Part shown: one piece after another, positions 1 through 7,182 of the stretch | Position numbering within the stretch: the first letter of the stretch is position 1 | Layout: every line of letters begins with the position of its first letter | NCBI GenBank assembly: GCA_017500625.1 | Contig: JAFVYX010000061.1 | Span: forward strand, 1-21,730 | DNA length: 21,730 bases | Direction: 5' to 3' | Source: Clostridia bacterium | GTDB lineage: Bacteria; Bacillota_A; Clostridia; Oscillospirales; CAG-272 | Notes under the pieces: model-generated | The model's database searches: none | What the model was told of the DNA's origin: nothing | Seen by the model: only the letters and a program-made list of their open reading frames with translations | Position numbers and translations under genes: made by a program

Positions 1-205
1 CGAGCAGAAATCGTCAATCTCGACCCGAAGGCGTATTTCCATACGTCGAGAGGGAGAGAGCGGCGATAGCAAGCAAACTATATTAAATTGGCCGAAAAAC
101 CTTGGTTTTTCAACCTTAAATCGCTTCAATTTGCAAGAATGACAAAAGGAGATACACTGCCAAAGCAGCATATCTCCTTTTTGCTTGCGGTTATACCGAA
201 ATCCG
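1..205. repeat. Palindromic intergenic element, copy 1 (left end cut by window edge)
   Basis: First of two tandem copies of the same element. Bases 1-121 match 226-346 exactly. The right part (from about 138) matches the second copy with one substitution, and this copy has about 10 extra bases between the two parts. The core hairpin is GGCGTAT (30-36), loop TTCC, ATACGTC (41-47). Outside it lie arms TCTCGACC and GGGAGAGA that pair except for a central tandem G.A mismatch. A second small hairpin is at 94-111 (GAAAAACC, TT, GGTTTTTC), and a terminator hairpin is at 144-181. The right end carries CGAAATCCG (197-205), the inverted partner of CGGATTCCG at the left end of copy 2. Confidence 0.8.
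144..181. terminator. Rho-independent terminator hairpin inside element copy 1
   Basis: Stem AAAAGGAGATA (144-154) pairs perfectly with TATCTCCTTTT (171-181). An inner CTGC/GCAG pair closes a CAAA loop. A and T runs on both sides make it usable in either direction. It is a second, backup stop for transcripts coming out of aspS. Confidence 0.75.
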
Positions 206-218
206 AAGCCAGGGCGCA

Positions 219-420
219 CGGATTCCGAGCAGAAATCGTCAATCTCGACCCGAAGGCGTATTTCCATACGTCGAGAGGGAGAGAGCGGCGATAGCAAGCA
301 AACTATATTAAATTGGCCGAAAAACCTTGGTTTTTCAACCTTAAATTACGAGAATGACAAAAGGAGATACACTGCCAAAGCAGCATATCTCCTTTTTGCT
401 TGCGGTTATGCCGAAATCCG
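219..420. repeat. Palindromic intergenic element, copy 2
   Basis: Complete copy of about 202 bases. The left end CGGATTCCG (219-227) is an inverted match (8 of 9) to CGAAATCCG (412-420). The core hairpin is GGCGTAT (255-261), TTCC, ATACGTC (266-272). A small hairpin lies at 319-336 and a terminator hairpin at 359-396. The element ends 9 bases from the aspS stop codon. The order is the same as in the copy at 19853-19998: inverted end, nested hairpin, terminator, then a GCGGTTATGCC-like tail and inverted end. Confidence 0.8.
359..396 (-). terminator. Terminator of aspS, inside element copy 2
   Basis: Stem AAAAGGAGATA (359-369) pairs with TATCTCCTTTT (386-396), with inner CTGC/GCAG. It starts about 34 bases after the aspS stop codon. 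On the minus strand the 3' arm ends in a T run, as expected of a rho-independent terminator. Confidence 0.8.
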
Positions 421-429
421 AAGCCCCTC

Positions 430-1719
430 TTACGGAGTGAGGCGGTTGGGCCCACGGAAGAGGAACATGGCCTCCTTGATGGCGGTGCCCGTCAGGAGCA
501 TGGTGAGGCGGTCAACGCCAAGGCCGAAGCCGCCGTGAGGCGGGCAGCCGTAGCGGAAGAACTCGGTGTAGAACTTGACGTCCTCGCCAAGGCCCTTTTC
601 GGCGGCCTGGCGGCACAGCACGTCATAGCGGTGCTCACGCTGAGCGCCCGTGGTGATCTCCACGCCGCGCCAGATGAGGTCGTAGCCCATCGGCACGCCG
701 CGCTCGTCACGCATATGATAGAAGGCGCGCTTTTCGGCGGCGTAATCGGTGATGAAGAGAAATTCATGTCCGAACATCTCCTGCGAGAGCTTGGCGGTCA
801 GGTGCTCGGCATCGGTGGTGAGGTCGCCCTCCTCACCGACAGGGCACTCGTAGCCGTAGCGCGCCTTCAGCTCGGCGTAGACGTCAGAAAGCTTCATGCG
901 CGGGAAGGGGAGCGTCGGCACGACGACGGGAATGCCGAAGGCGGCCTCGATCGCCTCGCCGTACTTCTCCTTGACCTCGGTGAGGGCGGCGGTGAGCATC
1001 TCCTCCTCAAGCTTCATCACGTCCTCGTGAGAATCGATGTAGCTGAACTCGAGGTCAAAGCCCGTGAACTCGGTGGTGTGCTTGTTGGTGAAGGACTTCT
1101 CGGCGCGGAAGACGGGGCCCGTCTCAAAGATGCGCTCAAAGCCCGAGGCCATCGCCATCTGCTTATAGAACTGGGGGCTCTGGGCAAGGTAGGCCTTGCG
1201 GTCGAAGTACTTCAGCTCAAAGACGTCGGCACCGCTCTCGGAGGCGGCACCGATGAGCTTCGGGGTATGGATCTCGGTGAAGTCGCGGTCACAGAGGAAG
1301 CGGCGCATCGCGTTCACAAAGCAGGACTGCACGCGGAACATGAGAAGGTTCTTCTCCGAGCGCAGGTCGATCCAGCGGTAATCGAGGCGGGTATCGATGT
1401 TGGCATCGGGGCCGATCGGAATGGCCTCGGAGAGCGAATCGATCTCCATCGTCTCGGGGAGCATTTCGCGGCCGCCGAGCTTGACGTACTCGTTCTCAAC
1501 GACGGTGCCCGTGACGGTGACCACCGACTCCAGCATCAGCTTGTCGACCACAGCGGCAAGCTCGGGCGACTTCTCCTTTTCAATGGTGAGCTGGAGCTTG
1601 CCCGTGACGTCACGAATGACGAGAAACGCCATGGTGCGCTTGTTGCGAATGTTCTCAATAAAGCCGCGGACACGGCAGGGGGTACCCGCGACGATGTCCT
1701 TGATGTAGGTCCTGTTCAT
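430..1719 (-). CDS. aspS: Aspartate--tRNA ligase, archaeal/non-discriminating type (AspRS2)
   Basis: Charges tRNA(Asp), and possibly tRNA(Asn), with aspartate in the cytoplasm. The 429 residues match the short archaeal-type AspRS; the usual bacterial enzyme is near 590 residues with an inserted GAD domain. Visible are an N-terminal OB-fold anticodon-binding domain (about 15-95), the aspartate-site stretch QSPQFYKQ (180-187), class II motif 2 FRAE (204-207) followed by HTTEFTGFDLEF, and motif 3 GFGLGVDRL (397-405). The start is set by GGAGGAT about 7 bases upstream. If the enzyme is non-discriminating, Asp-tRNA(Asn) must be amidated by GatCAB, which is not in this window. AsnRS is the closest alternative, but the motifs favour aspartate. 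The gene has its own promoter and ends beside the tandem elements. Confidence 0.9.
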   Translation of the reverse strand: MNRTYIKDIVAGTPCRVRGFIENIRNKRTMAFLVIRDVTGKLQLTIEKEKSPELAAVVDKLMLESVVTVTGTVVENEYVKLGGREMLPETMEIDSLSEAIPIGPDANIDTRLDYRWIDLRSEKNLLMFRVQSCFVNAMRRFLCDRDFTEIHTPKLIGAASESGADVFELKYFDRKAYLAQSPQFYKQMAMASGFERIFETGPVFRAEKSFTNKHTTEFTGFDLEFSYIDSHEDVMKLEEEMLTAALTEVKEKYGEAIEAAFGIPVVVPTLPFPRMKLSDVYAELKARYGYECPVGEEGDLTTDAEHLTAKLSQEMFGHEFLFITDYAAEKRAFYHMRDERGVPMGYDLIWRGVEITTGAQREHRYDVLCRQAAEKGLGEDVKFYTEFFRYGCPPHGGFGLGVDRLTMLLTGTAIKEAMFLFRGPNRLTP

Positions 1720-1760
1720 AGTCTATCCTCCGTTTGGATACGTAATTTCCTTACTTTTTC

Positions 1761-1789
1761 ATTTTAGCCGTTTTTCAAGATAAAATCAA
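1761..1789 (-). promoter_or_regulatory. Sigma-A promoter for aspS
   Basis: On the minus strand, TTGATT (1784-1789), a 17-base spacer and TAAAAT (1761-1766) lie in an AT-rich gap of 84 bases between nrnA and aspS. So aspS can be transcribed apart from the upstream block. No terminator is seen between the two genes. Confidence 0.7.
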
Positions 1790-1803
1790 GGGGGTTTTGC
1801 TTT

Positions 1804-2769
1804 TTATTCGCTAAAATAGCGCCGGGCGGCCGCGACGACGAGCGCCGCGCCCTGCTCGGCCGTTTTTGCGGGGAGCGTGGCCCCTGCGGCAAGGCGGTGG
1901 CCGCCACCGCCAAAGGAGGCGCAAAGCGAGGCAACGTCGGCCGTGATGGCACGCATCGAAAGGCGGACGGTACCGTCCGTACGCTCGCGCACGAGGGCGG
2001 CGATCTCCACCCCGCGGCGCGAGCGGAGCGTATCGATCACGCCGTCGAAATCGGCATCGCGACAGCCAAGGCGCGAGAGCATCTCACGCGAGACGGCGAG
2101 TACCGAAAGACGACCGCCGTAATGACCGACGGCCTCGGTGATCGCCGCGGCCATCGCGCAGAGCTCGCCATCGGTGCGGACGTCAAAGAGGCGGCGCGAG
2201 ATCTCGGCCCCATCGATGCCCGTGGCAAGGAGCGCGGCGGCGGCCACGTGGGCCGAGGCGGTGGCGTTGCCAAAGCGGAAGCCGCCCGTATCCGAGGCGA
2301 TCGCGGCAAAGAGAGGCGCCGCCAGCTCGGGCGTGAGGGGGCGGGTGCCACCGTCCGAGAGAAGGTCGTAAAGCACCTCACCGACCGAGGAGGCCTCGGC
2401 GACCGTATAATAGGGCGAGAAGGGAGTGGCGAGGCCGTGGTGATCGATCGAAAGCACGGTCTCGGCCGCCTCAACGAGGGGGGCGGCGGTGCCCGTCTGC
2501 GCGAGCGAGGCCACGTCCACGCACAGGATCTCACGCGGGGCGCCCTCAAAGATCGGCACGCCCTCGGTAAGGAACGCAAGGCGCTCGGGGATCGGCTCGG
2601 CAAGGTAGAGCGAGGCCGCGATACCGCGCGAGCGAAGATAGCGCACGGCGGCCACCGCGCTCCCCACGGCGTCTCCGTCGGGTGAGCGATGCATCATCAC
2701 GGCGGGCGAGCGGAGAGCGTCCAGCGCCGCCAGCACCTCGGTGCGGGAGAGCGGACGGACGTCAGTCAT
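1804..2769 (-). CDS. nrnA: DHH/DHHA1 phosphoesterase, NrnA-type oligoribonuclease / pAp phosphatase
   Basis: Expected to degrade short RNA oligonucleotides (nanoRNA) and dephosphorylate pAp, with Mn2+ at the active site. At 321 residues it has the usual NrnA length. Motif I is HRSPDGDAVGS (27-37), motif II has Asp85 in CVDVAS, and motif III is DHH (109-111). The C-terminal DHHA1 substrate motif is GGGGHRLAAG. The start chosen is the ATG at 2769, which overlaps the rbfA stop by 8 bases; an upstream in-frame ATG would add 31 Arg/Pro-rich residues of antisense-like composition. rbfA followed by nrnA is a common order in Bacillota, normally continuing to truB, which is missing here. A c-di-AMP phosphodiesterase of the GdpP type is excluded because there are no membrane or GGDEF parts. 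Confidence 0.9.
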   Translation of the reverse strand: MTDVRPLSRTEVLAALDALRSPAVMMHRSPDGDAVGSAVAAVRYLRSRGIAASLYLAEPIPERLAFLTEGVPIFEGAPREILCVDVASLAQTGTAAPLVEAAETVLSIDHHGLATPFSPYYTVAEASSVGEVLYDLLSDGGTRPLTPELAAPLFAAIASDTGGFRFGNATASAHVAAAALLATGIDGAEISRRLFDVRTDGELCAMAAAITEAVGHYGGRLSVLAVSREMLSRLGCRDADFDGVIDTLRSRRGVEIAALVRERTDGTVRLSMRAITADVASLCASFGGGGHRLAAGATLPAKTAEQGAALVVAAARRYFSE

Positions 2770-3133
2770 CGCTCTTCTCCCCCTCGGCGGGCGCGGGCGA
2801 GGTGCCCAGCTCCTCAAGGATACGGGCGATGCGCGCACCGTGGGCCATCGAGCCGTCGGCATAGAAGAGGAGCTCGGGCGTCTGGCGCAGGTTGATCGTC
2901 ATGGCGAGATGGCGGCGGAGCATGCCCTGGGCGGCACGCAGGCCCTCGCCCGCGGCCTTGGCATCTCCGAGCGCCGAATAGTACACCCGCGCGACCTTCA
3001 GGTCGGGGGCAACCTCACAGCGGGTGATCGAAACGAAATTATCGAGGATCCTGGGATCGCGTGCGTCGCGCAGGCAGATCGCCAGCTCCTCGGCCACCGC
3101 ATCGTTGATGCGGCCACGTCTGTAGCTTGGCAT
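2762..3133 (-). CDS. rbfA: 30S ribosome-binding factor A
   Basis: Assists late maturation of the 30S subunit by binding near the 5' end of 16S rRNA. The 123-residue product has the RbfA KH-like fold signatures: the start SYRRGRINDAVAEELA, then the DPRI stretch followed by VSITRCEVAPDLKVARVYYSALGD, and a C-terminal MTINLRQTPELLFYADGSM region. The last residues are acidic (EGEKSDD). The start has AAGGAG about 8 bases upstream. It lies 44 bases after murI and overlaps nrnA by 8 bases, so RbfA and NrnA are probably translationally coupled. Confidence 0.93.
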   Translation of the reverse strand: MPSYRRGRINDAVAEELAICLRDARDPRILDNFVSITRCEVAPDLKVARVYYSALGDAKAAGEGLRAAQGMLRRHLAMTINLRQTPELLFYADGSMAHGARIARILEELGTSPAPAEGEKSDD

Positions 3134-3177
3134 AAGCGTCTCCTTTTGGGAATGGTATCGTTCTTTGTTTTTCTTCT

Positions 3178-3948
3178 TCAGGTGAGGGCAACGGCGGTGA
3201 CGTCGCAGGGGGAGGTGTCCCCCGTCAGGCGGCGGTAGGTGCGGAGAAAGGCCTCAGCGCCGTCGGTGACAAGAAAGCGGCATCTTCCCGCGCCGTCCGC
3301 GCTCAGCATGGGAGCCAGCGCCGCGGCGGCCTCCTCCCCGCAATTGACGAGGTGGGCCGCGGGAAAAAGACGGGCCACGTGGCAGGAGAGCCACGGAAAG
3401 TGGGTGCAGCCGAGCAGGATCGCCTCGGGGGCAAACTCAAGCAGCGGAGAGAGCGTGCGCTCGGCGGCCAAACGGGGAATGGGATCGTCGGGTGCGGTGA
3501 GCCCCGCCTCGGCCAGCGAGACGAAGAGGGGGCAGGCAAGCGAGCGCACCTCGGCCGTGGGGCAAAGCTCACGGAGGCGGCGCGCAAAGGTGCCGCTTCT
3601 GACCGTGGCCTCGGTGCCGAGAACGGCCAGGCGGCGACAGCCGAGCGCGGCGGCCGCACGGATCCCTGCCTCGGCCACGCCGTGCACGGGGACGGAATAG
3701 CGGTAGGCGATGCGCGGCAGGGCCACGGTGGACACCGTACCGCACGCCACAAGGATCGCCTCAGGCGAGGTTGCCGCCAGGTAGTCGAGCGCCTCGGTAG
3801 CGTAGCGGCAGACGGTGGCGGCGTCCCGTGGGCCGTAGGGCACGCGGGCCGTGTCGCCGAGATAGGTAACGTCCGCCGAGGGAAGGCGTTTTCTCAAGGA
3901 CATCAGTGTCGAAATGCCGCCAACGCCGCTGTCGTAAATGCAAATCAT
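3178..3948 (-). CDS. murI: Glutamate racemase
   Basis: Makes D-glutamate from L-glutamate for peptidoglycan stem peptides. The product is 256 residues, typical for MurI. The start has the DSGVGG loop (6-11). The two catalytic cysteines are in VACGTVST (Cys69) and LLGCTHFPW (Cys181). The first motif is normally CNTAS or CNTAT, so Asn is replaced by Gly and Ala by Val here; both catalytic Cys are kept. A general Asp/Glu racemase-family role is the alternative, but the position next to ddl supports a cell-wall role. The ATG is 3 bases from the ddl stop, with only a weak ribosome binding site, which suggests translational coupling. Confidence 0.9.
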   Translation of the reverse strand: MICIYDSGVGGISTLMSLRKRLPSADVTYLGDTARVPYGPRDAATVCRYATEALDYLAATSPEAILVACGTVSTVALPRIAYRYSVPVHGVAEAGIRAAAALGCRRLAVLGTEATVRSGTFARRLRELCPTAEVRSLACPLFVSLAEAGLTAPDDPIPRLAAERTLSPLLEFAPEAILLGCTHFPWLSCHVARLFPAAHLVNCGEEAAAALAPMLSADGAGRCRFLVTDGAEAFLRTYRRLTGDTSPCDVTAVALT

Positions 3949-3951
3949 ACT

Positions 3952-4971
3952 TTACTTTACGGCGTTTTCCAGCAGGACGTTGACGAGTTCTGTCATACCA
4001 AGGCCCGCCGCCTGCCAGAGGCGCGGGAACATGCTGATGTCGGTAAAGCCAGGCATGGTATTGATCTCGTTGAGAAGAACGCGGCCGTCCTCCGTCACGA
4101 AGAAATCGACACGGGAGAGACCGCGGCAGCCAAGCAGGCGAAAGAGACGGCAGGCGTACTCCCTGACCTTATCGCGCTCGGCACGAGAGATCCTTGCAGG
4201 GATAAAGATACGCGAGGCGCGGCTCTCGTACTTGGCGACGTAATCGTAAAAGGGAGCGGCGGGCTCGATCTCACCGACAGAGGTGGCAAGGAGGGCGCCA
4301 TCGCGCTCCAGGAGCGCCACCTCGACCTCGGCGCCGCGCAGGAATTCCTCGCAAAGGGCGCGGCCGCCGTAGGAAAAGGCGGCACGGAGGGCGGCGGGGG
4401 CCTCGGCCTCAGTGAGAACGCGCGAAGCGCCGACCGACGAGCCCTGCGTGGCGGGCTTGACGAAGTAGGGATAGCCAAAGCGCTCGCCAAGACGGGAAGG
4501 AAGGCAGGGATCGGCCAGATCGCTCTCGGTCACCACGCAAAAATCGGCGGTGGGGATCCCGTCGACGGTCGCCAGCTGCTTGGTCAGCACCTTATCCATA
4601 CCGACCGCCCCTGCCGTGAGGGAGCAGCCAACGTAGGGGATCGACAAAAGCGCGAGGAGTGCCGCCACGCCGCCGCCCTCACCGAGACCGCCGTGAAGAA
4701 GCGGCAGCACCACGTCAGCGGCGATTGCCTCGCCGTCGGCCACCAGGGCGCGGCGGTGAGGGTCCATCGTGACGGGCTGTGCGCCCGCCTGCCAGGCGTC
4801 GGCCAGAATGGCCTCGGGGGCGGCGGACGTGCGGTACCAGCCGCCCTGACGGTCAATGCCAACGGGGATCGGCGTATGCTCCGTGGGAAACGCGCTGAGA
4901 ACGGCGGCGGTACTGCGGAGCGAGATCTCGTATTCCTCGCTCGCCCCACCGAAAAGCAGGATAACCTTCAT
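3952..4971 (-). CDS. ddl: D-alanine--D-alanine ligase
   Basis: Joins two D-alanines with ATP for the peptidoglycan precursor. From the ATG at 4971 the protein has 339 residues. That start is chosen because GAGG of the ribosome binding site (near 4982-4985) sits 8 bases upstream; an in-frame GTG at 4980 and ATG at 4977 lie on or against the Shine-Dalgarno. Visible: GGASEEYEIS (8-17), HGGLGEGG (93-100), FVKPATQGSSVG (170-181), omega-loop FYDYVAKY (241-248) and the metal-binding RVDFFVTEDGRVLLNEINTM (287-306). Tyr in the omega loop, not His, points to D-Ala-D-Ala and against D-Ala-D-Lac. The normally conserved GEDG motif reads GEGG. Confidence 0.93.
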   Translation of the reverse strand: MKVILLFGGASEEYEISLRSTAAVLSAFPTEHTPIPVGIDRQGGWYRTSAAPEAILADAWQAGAQPVTMDPHRRALVADGEAIAADVVLPLLHGGLGEGGGVAALLALLSIPYVGCSLTAGAVGMDKVLTKQLATVDGIPTADFCVVTESDLADPCLPSRLGERFGYPYFVKPATQGSSVGASRVLTEAEAPAALRAAFSYGGRALCEEFLRGAEVEVALLERDGALLATSVGEIEPAAPFYDYVAKYESRASRIFIPARISRAERDKVREYACRLFRLLGCRGLSRVDFFVTEDGRVLLNEINTMPGFTDISMFPRLWQAAGLGMTELVNVLLENAVK

Positions 4972-5105
4972 ATACATCACCTCGCTTCAGTATATGAGAC
5001 GAGGCGACGGAGGGTGACACGGTGGTGAGGCAACGGAGGCGTAGAAGGGGGGGCGTGCGCGCGATACGGCCGCCACGGGGGGCGGTGCGCGGAAGGGCGG
5101 GGCGG

Positions 5106-5912
5106 CTACTGCGGACGGAAAAGACCGCCGCGGAAGTTCTTGCCGTAATCGTAATAGGGGGCAAAGCTGAGCGCGTGGGTGGCGGCCAGATCGGCCATCG
5201 CGACCTCTTGGTCGTAGCCACACTCAAAGAGAAAGAAGCCGCCCTCACGAAGCAAGGAGGCGAAGGACATCAGTCGACGGTAGAACAGAAGACCGTCGTC
5301 TCCACCGTCGAGGGCAAGCGAGGGCTCATAGCCCAGCTCGGGGGCCAGGGCGGCGAGATCGGCCGTGGGAATATAGGGGGGATTGGAAAGAATGGCATCA
5401 AAGCGTCCCTCGGGACCGTCGGTCAGAAGGTCGGTGCGGTGCAGGGTGAGGCGGTCGGAAACGCCAAGGCGGCGAGCATTCTCCTCGGCAAAGCCGAGGG
5501 CGTCGGCCGAGACGTCCACCGCGAGGGCGGTGGTATCGGGGCGCTCAGCCAGCACCGAAACGGCGATCGCACCGCTGCCCGTGCAGAGGTCGGCAAAATG
5601 CGCGCCGCGAGGGAGATGACGGACCGCCAGCTCCACAAGGCGCTCGGTATCGGCGCGGGGAATGAGGCACCCACGGCCAACGGCGAGCTCGCCGCGGTAA
5701 AAGGGGGCTGTACCGAGGATATACGCCAGCGGCTCACGCGAGGCCCGTCGGGAAAGCAGAGGAGCGAGGACGGCATCGTCCGCCGTGGGATCGGCGCCCA
5801 CGAGGTGGGCGGGGGAAAGGCCCGTGCAATGGCAGAAAATGAGGCGCGCCTCGGTATCGGCCTCCTCGATGCCGAAGGACGAGAGCGCAGCCCGCAGCTC
5901 AGACAGCTTCAT
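5106..5912 (-). CDS. prmC: Peptide chain release factor N5-glutamine methyltransferase
   Basis: Methylates the GGQ glutamine of release factors RF1 and RF2 using S-adenosylmethionine. The 268 residues are close to the family norm. An N-terminal helical domain (1-70) holds EPLAYILG (60-67; most PrmC have Q in place of this A). The Rossmann-type SAM site is DLCTGSGAI (108-116), and the catalytic NPPY is at 177-180. The ATG overlaps the TGA of the upstream DUF1385 gene (ATGA overlap), so the two are cotranslated. prmC beside DUF1385 is a widespread Bacillota arrangement, usually with prfA, which is missing here. The 134-base gap before ddl is GC-rich, with no gene or clear promoter. Confidence 0.93.
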   Translation of the reverse strand: MKLSELRAALSSFGIEEADTEARLIFCHCTGLSPAHLVGADPTADDAVLAPLLSRRASREPLAYILGTAPFYRGELAVGRGCLIPRADTERLVELAVRHLPRGAHFADLCTGSGAIAVSVLAERPDTTALAVDVSADALGFAEENARRLGVSDRLTLHRTDLLTDGPEGRFDAILSNPPYIPTADLAALAPELGYEPSLALDGGDDGLLFYRRLMSFASLLREGGFFLFECGYDQEVAMADLAATHALSFAPYYDYGKNFRGGLFRPQ

Positions 5913-6997
5913 TCGACGGTGGGAGCGTCCTCGGCCGTGGGGGTGGCGGGGGCGGCATCGGCGGGATCGTCCGCAGGTGCGGTCTCCTCAGCGGGGGCGG
6001 CGTCCTCGGCAGCCGCAGCCGCGGCGGCACGGTAGGCCTCGCGGTCGAGGTCGGGAAACTCCTCGGCAAGGGCATATTGCAGGGAGAGGAGCGCGACCTC
6101 AAGCTGAGCGTCGTCGGGCTCACGGGTGGTGATGCGCTGGACCCAGAGGCCGGGGGCGGCCAGAAGGCGCACCACAAAATTCTGGTGGCAGCCCGCATAA
6201 CGAATGAACTCAAAGCCAACGCCGACCACCAGGGGCAGGAGCGCCAGACGGATCAGAACGTAAAGTATTGTTTTCAGTCCTGGAAAAATGGCGTTGACGC
6301 CGAAGCCGAGAAGCACGCCGAGCAGGATCATGACGAACATAAACGAGGTGCCGCAGCGGGGGTGAAAGCGCGAATACTTACGGGCCGCCTCGGGCGTCAG
6401 CGCGTCACCCGCCTCATAGCAGGCGATGCTCTTGTGCTCGGCGCCGTGATACTCGAAGGTGCGGCGGATCTCCTTCATCAGGGAGACAAGGAGAAGGTAA
6501 GCGAGGAAGATAAGGATCTTGAAGCCCCCCTCCACAGCGCTCTTCCAGTGGCCAAGCTCAATGCCACAGAGCGCCTCGATGCCGCCGGCCAGATAGCGCG
6601 GCAGGGCGAGAAAAAGGGCGAGCGAAAGGACCACGCCGAGAATCCCCGCCACCAGCATCAGAACGTCAAAGAAGCGAACGCCGAGATGCTTTTTGAAGGA
6701 CTTTTCAAATTTCGTCTCCTCCTCGGCCTCGCCCATGACCTCCGCCGAGATCGCCAGGCAGGAATAGCTGAGCACCAACGACTCGATAAAGGACACGATG
6801 CCGCGCAGGATCGGCAGGTTCCAGAATTTATGCTTTGAGCGCAGTGAGGTAAAGCGCTTTTCCCGCACGACGAGCGTGCCGTCCTCACGGCGGCAGGCAA
6901 TGGCGCAAAGATCGGCGGCGCGCATCATCACGCCCTCGAGCATCGCGCCGCCACCCACCTTACCGAGGCGGGGATTGCATTCGGCTTGCTTTTTCAC
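5909..6997 (-). CDS. DUF1385 family membrane protein
   Basis: Integral membrane protein of unknown function in the DUF1385 family. Family hallmarks are GGGAMLEGVMMR (15-26), FEYHGAEHKSIACYE (181-195) and RFHPRCGTSFMF (210-221). Four to five hydrophobic segments lie near 64-84, 112-132, 159-173, 219-236 and 243-262. The last 40 residues are low-complexity Ala, Pro and acidic, unlike the rest. The start used is GTG at 6997 because AAGGAGA sits about 6 bases upstream; an upstream in-frame ATG at 7042 would fall inside the promoter and skip that site. That gives 362 residues. It heads the minus-strand housekeeping block and overlaps prmC by 4 bases. The conserved His and Cys suggest metal binding, but that is inference. 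Confidence 0.88.
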   Translation of the reverse strand: MKKQAECNPRLGKVGGGAMLEGVMMRAADLCAIACRREDGTLVVREKRFTSLRSKHKFWNLPILRGIVSFIESLVLSYSCLAISAEVMGEAEEETKFEKSFKKHLGVRFFDVLMLVAGILGVVLSLALFLALPRYLAGGIEALCGIELGHWKSAVEGGFKILIFLAYLLLVSLMKEIRRTFEYHGAEHKSIACYEAGDALTPEAARKYSRFHPRCGTSFMFVMILLGVLLGFGVNAIFPGLKTILYVLIRLALLPLVVGVGFEFIRYAGCHQNFVVRLLAAPGLWVQRITTREPDDAQLEVALLSLQYALAEEFPDLDREAYRAAAAAAAEDAAPAEETAPADDPADAAPATPTAEDAPTVE

Positions 6998-7016
6998 GGC
7001 AGTTCTCCTTTTTTGT

Positions 7017-7044
7017 AATATACTATCATAATATTTTACCACAA
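7017..7044 (-). promoter_or_regulatory. Probable sigma-A promoter for the DUF1385-prmC block
   Basis: On the minus strand, TTGTGG (7039-7044), a 16-base spacer and TATATT (7017-7022) lie just upstream of the GTG start and its AAGGAGA site. The -35 box is weak and the surrounding DNA is AT-rich throughout, so the exact boxes are uncertain. Confidence 0.45.
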
Positions 7045-7122
7045 AACAAAGAAAAAGAAAAGAGGGTTTTTGAATGTTTCGTAAAATTCAAGAAAACGCA
7101 ATGAAAAATGCAAGAAAAATCC

Positions 7123-7151
7123 TTGTGCTTTTTCCGGGGCGATGCTACAAT
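7123..7151 (+). promoter_or_regulatory. Sigma-A promoter for the MalY/PatB-like gene
   Basis: TTGTGC (7123-7128), 17-base spacer, TACAAT (7146-7151). The transcript would start near 7158, leaving a leader of about 25 bases that contains GGGG, TTT, CCCC (7161-7171) directly before the ribosome binding site. Confidence 0.7.
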
Positions 7152-7182
7152 GAAAAAAACGGGGTTTCCCCGGGGAGGTACT

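Noticed and set aside
1..429. Short plus-strand frames (88-294 and 185-538)
   Set aside because: Both translate the repeat itself, have no ribosome binding site, and one runs into aspS antisense.
4986..5017. Promoter for ddl from a TATACT sequence at 4989-4994
   Set aside because: There is no -35 box at the right distance (TCACCC), and the start of transcription would fall on the Shine-Dalgarno.
3352..5028. 558-codon plus-strand frame across murI and ddl
   Set aside because: Lies opposite two clearly recognised enzymes, and the translation is a low-complexity Arg/Gly/Ala mix.
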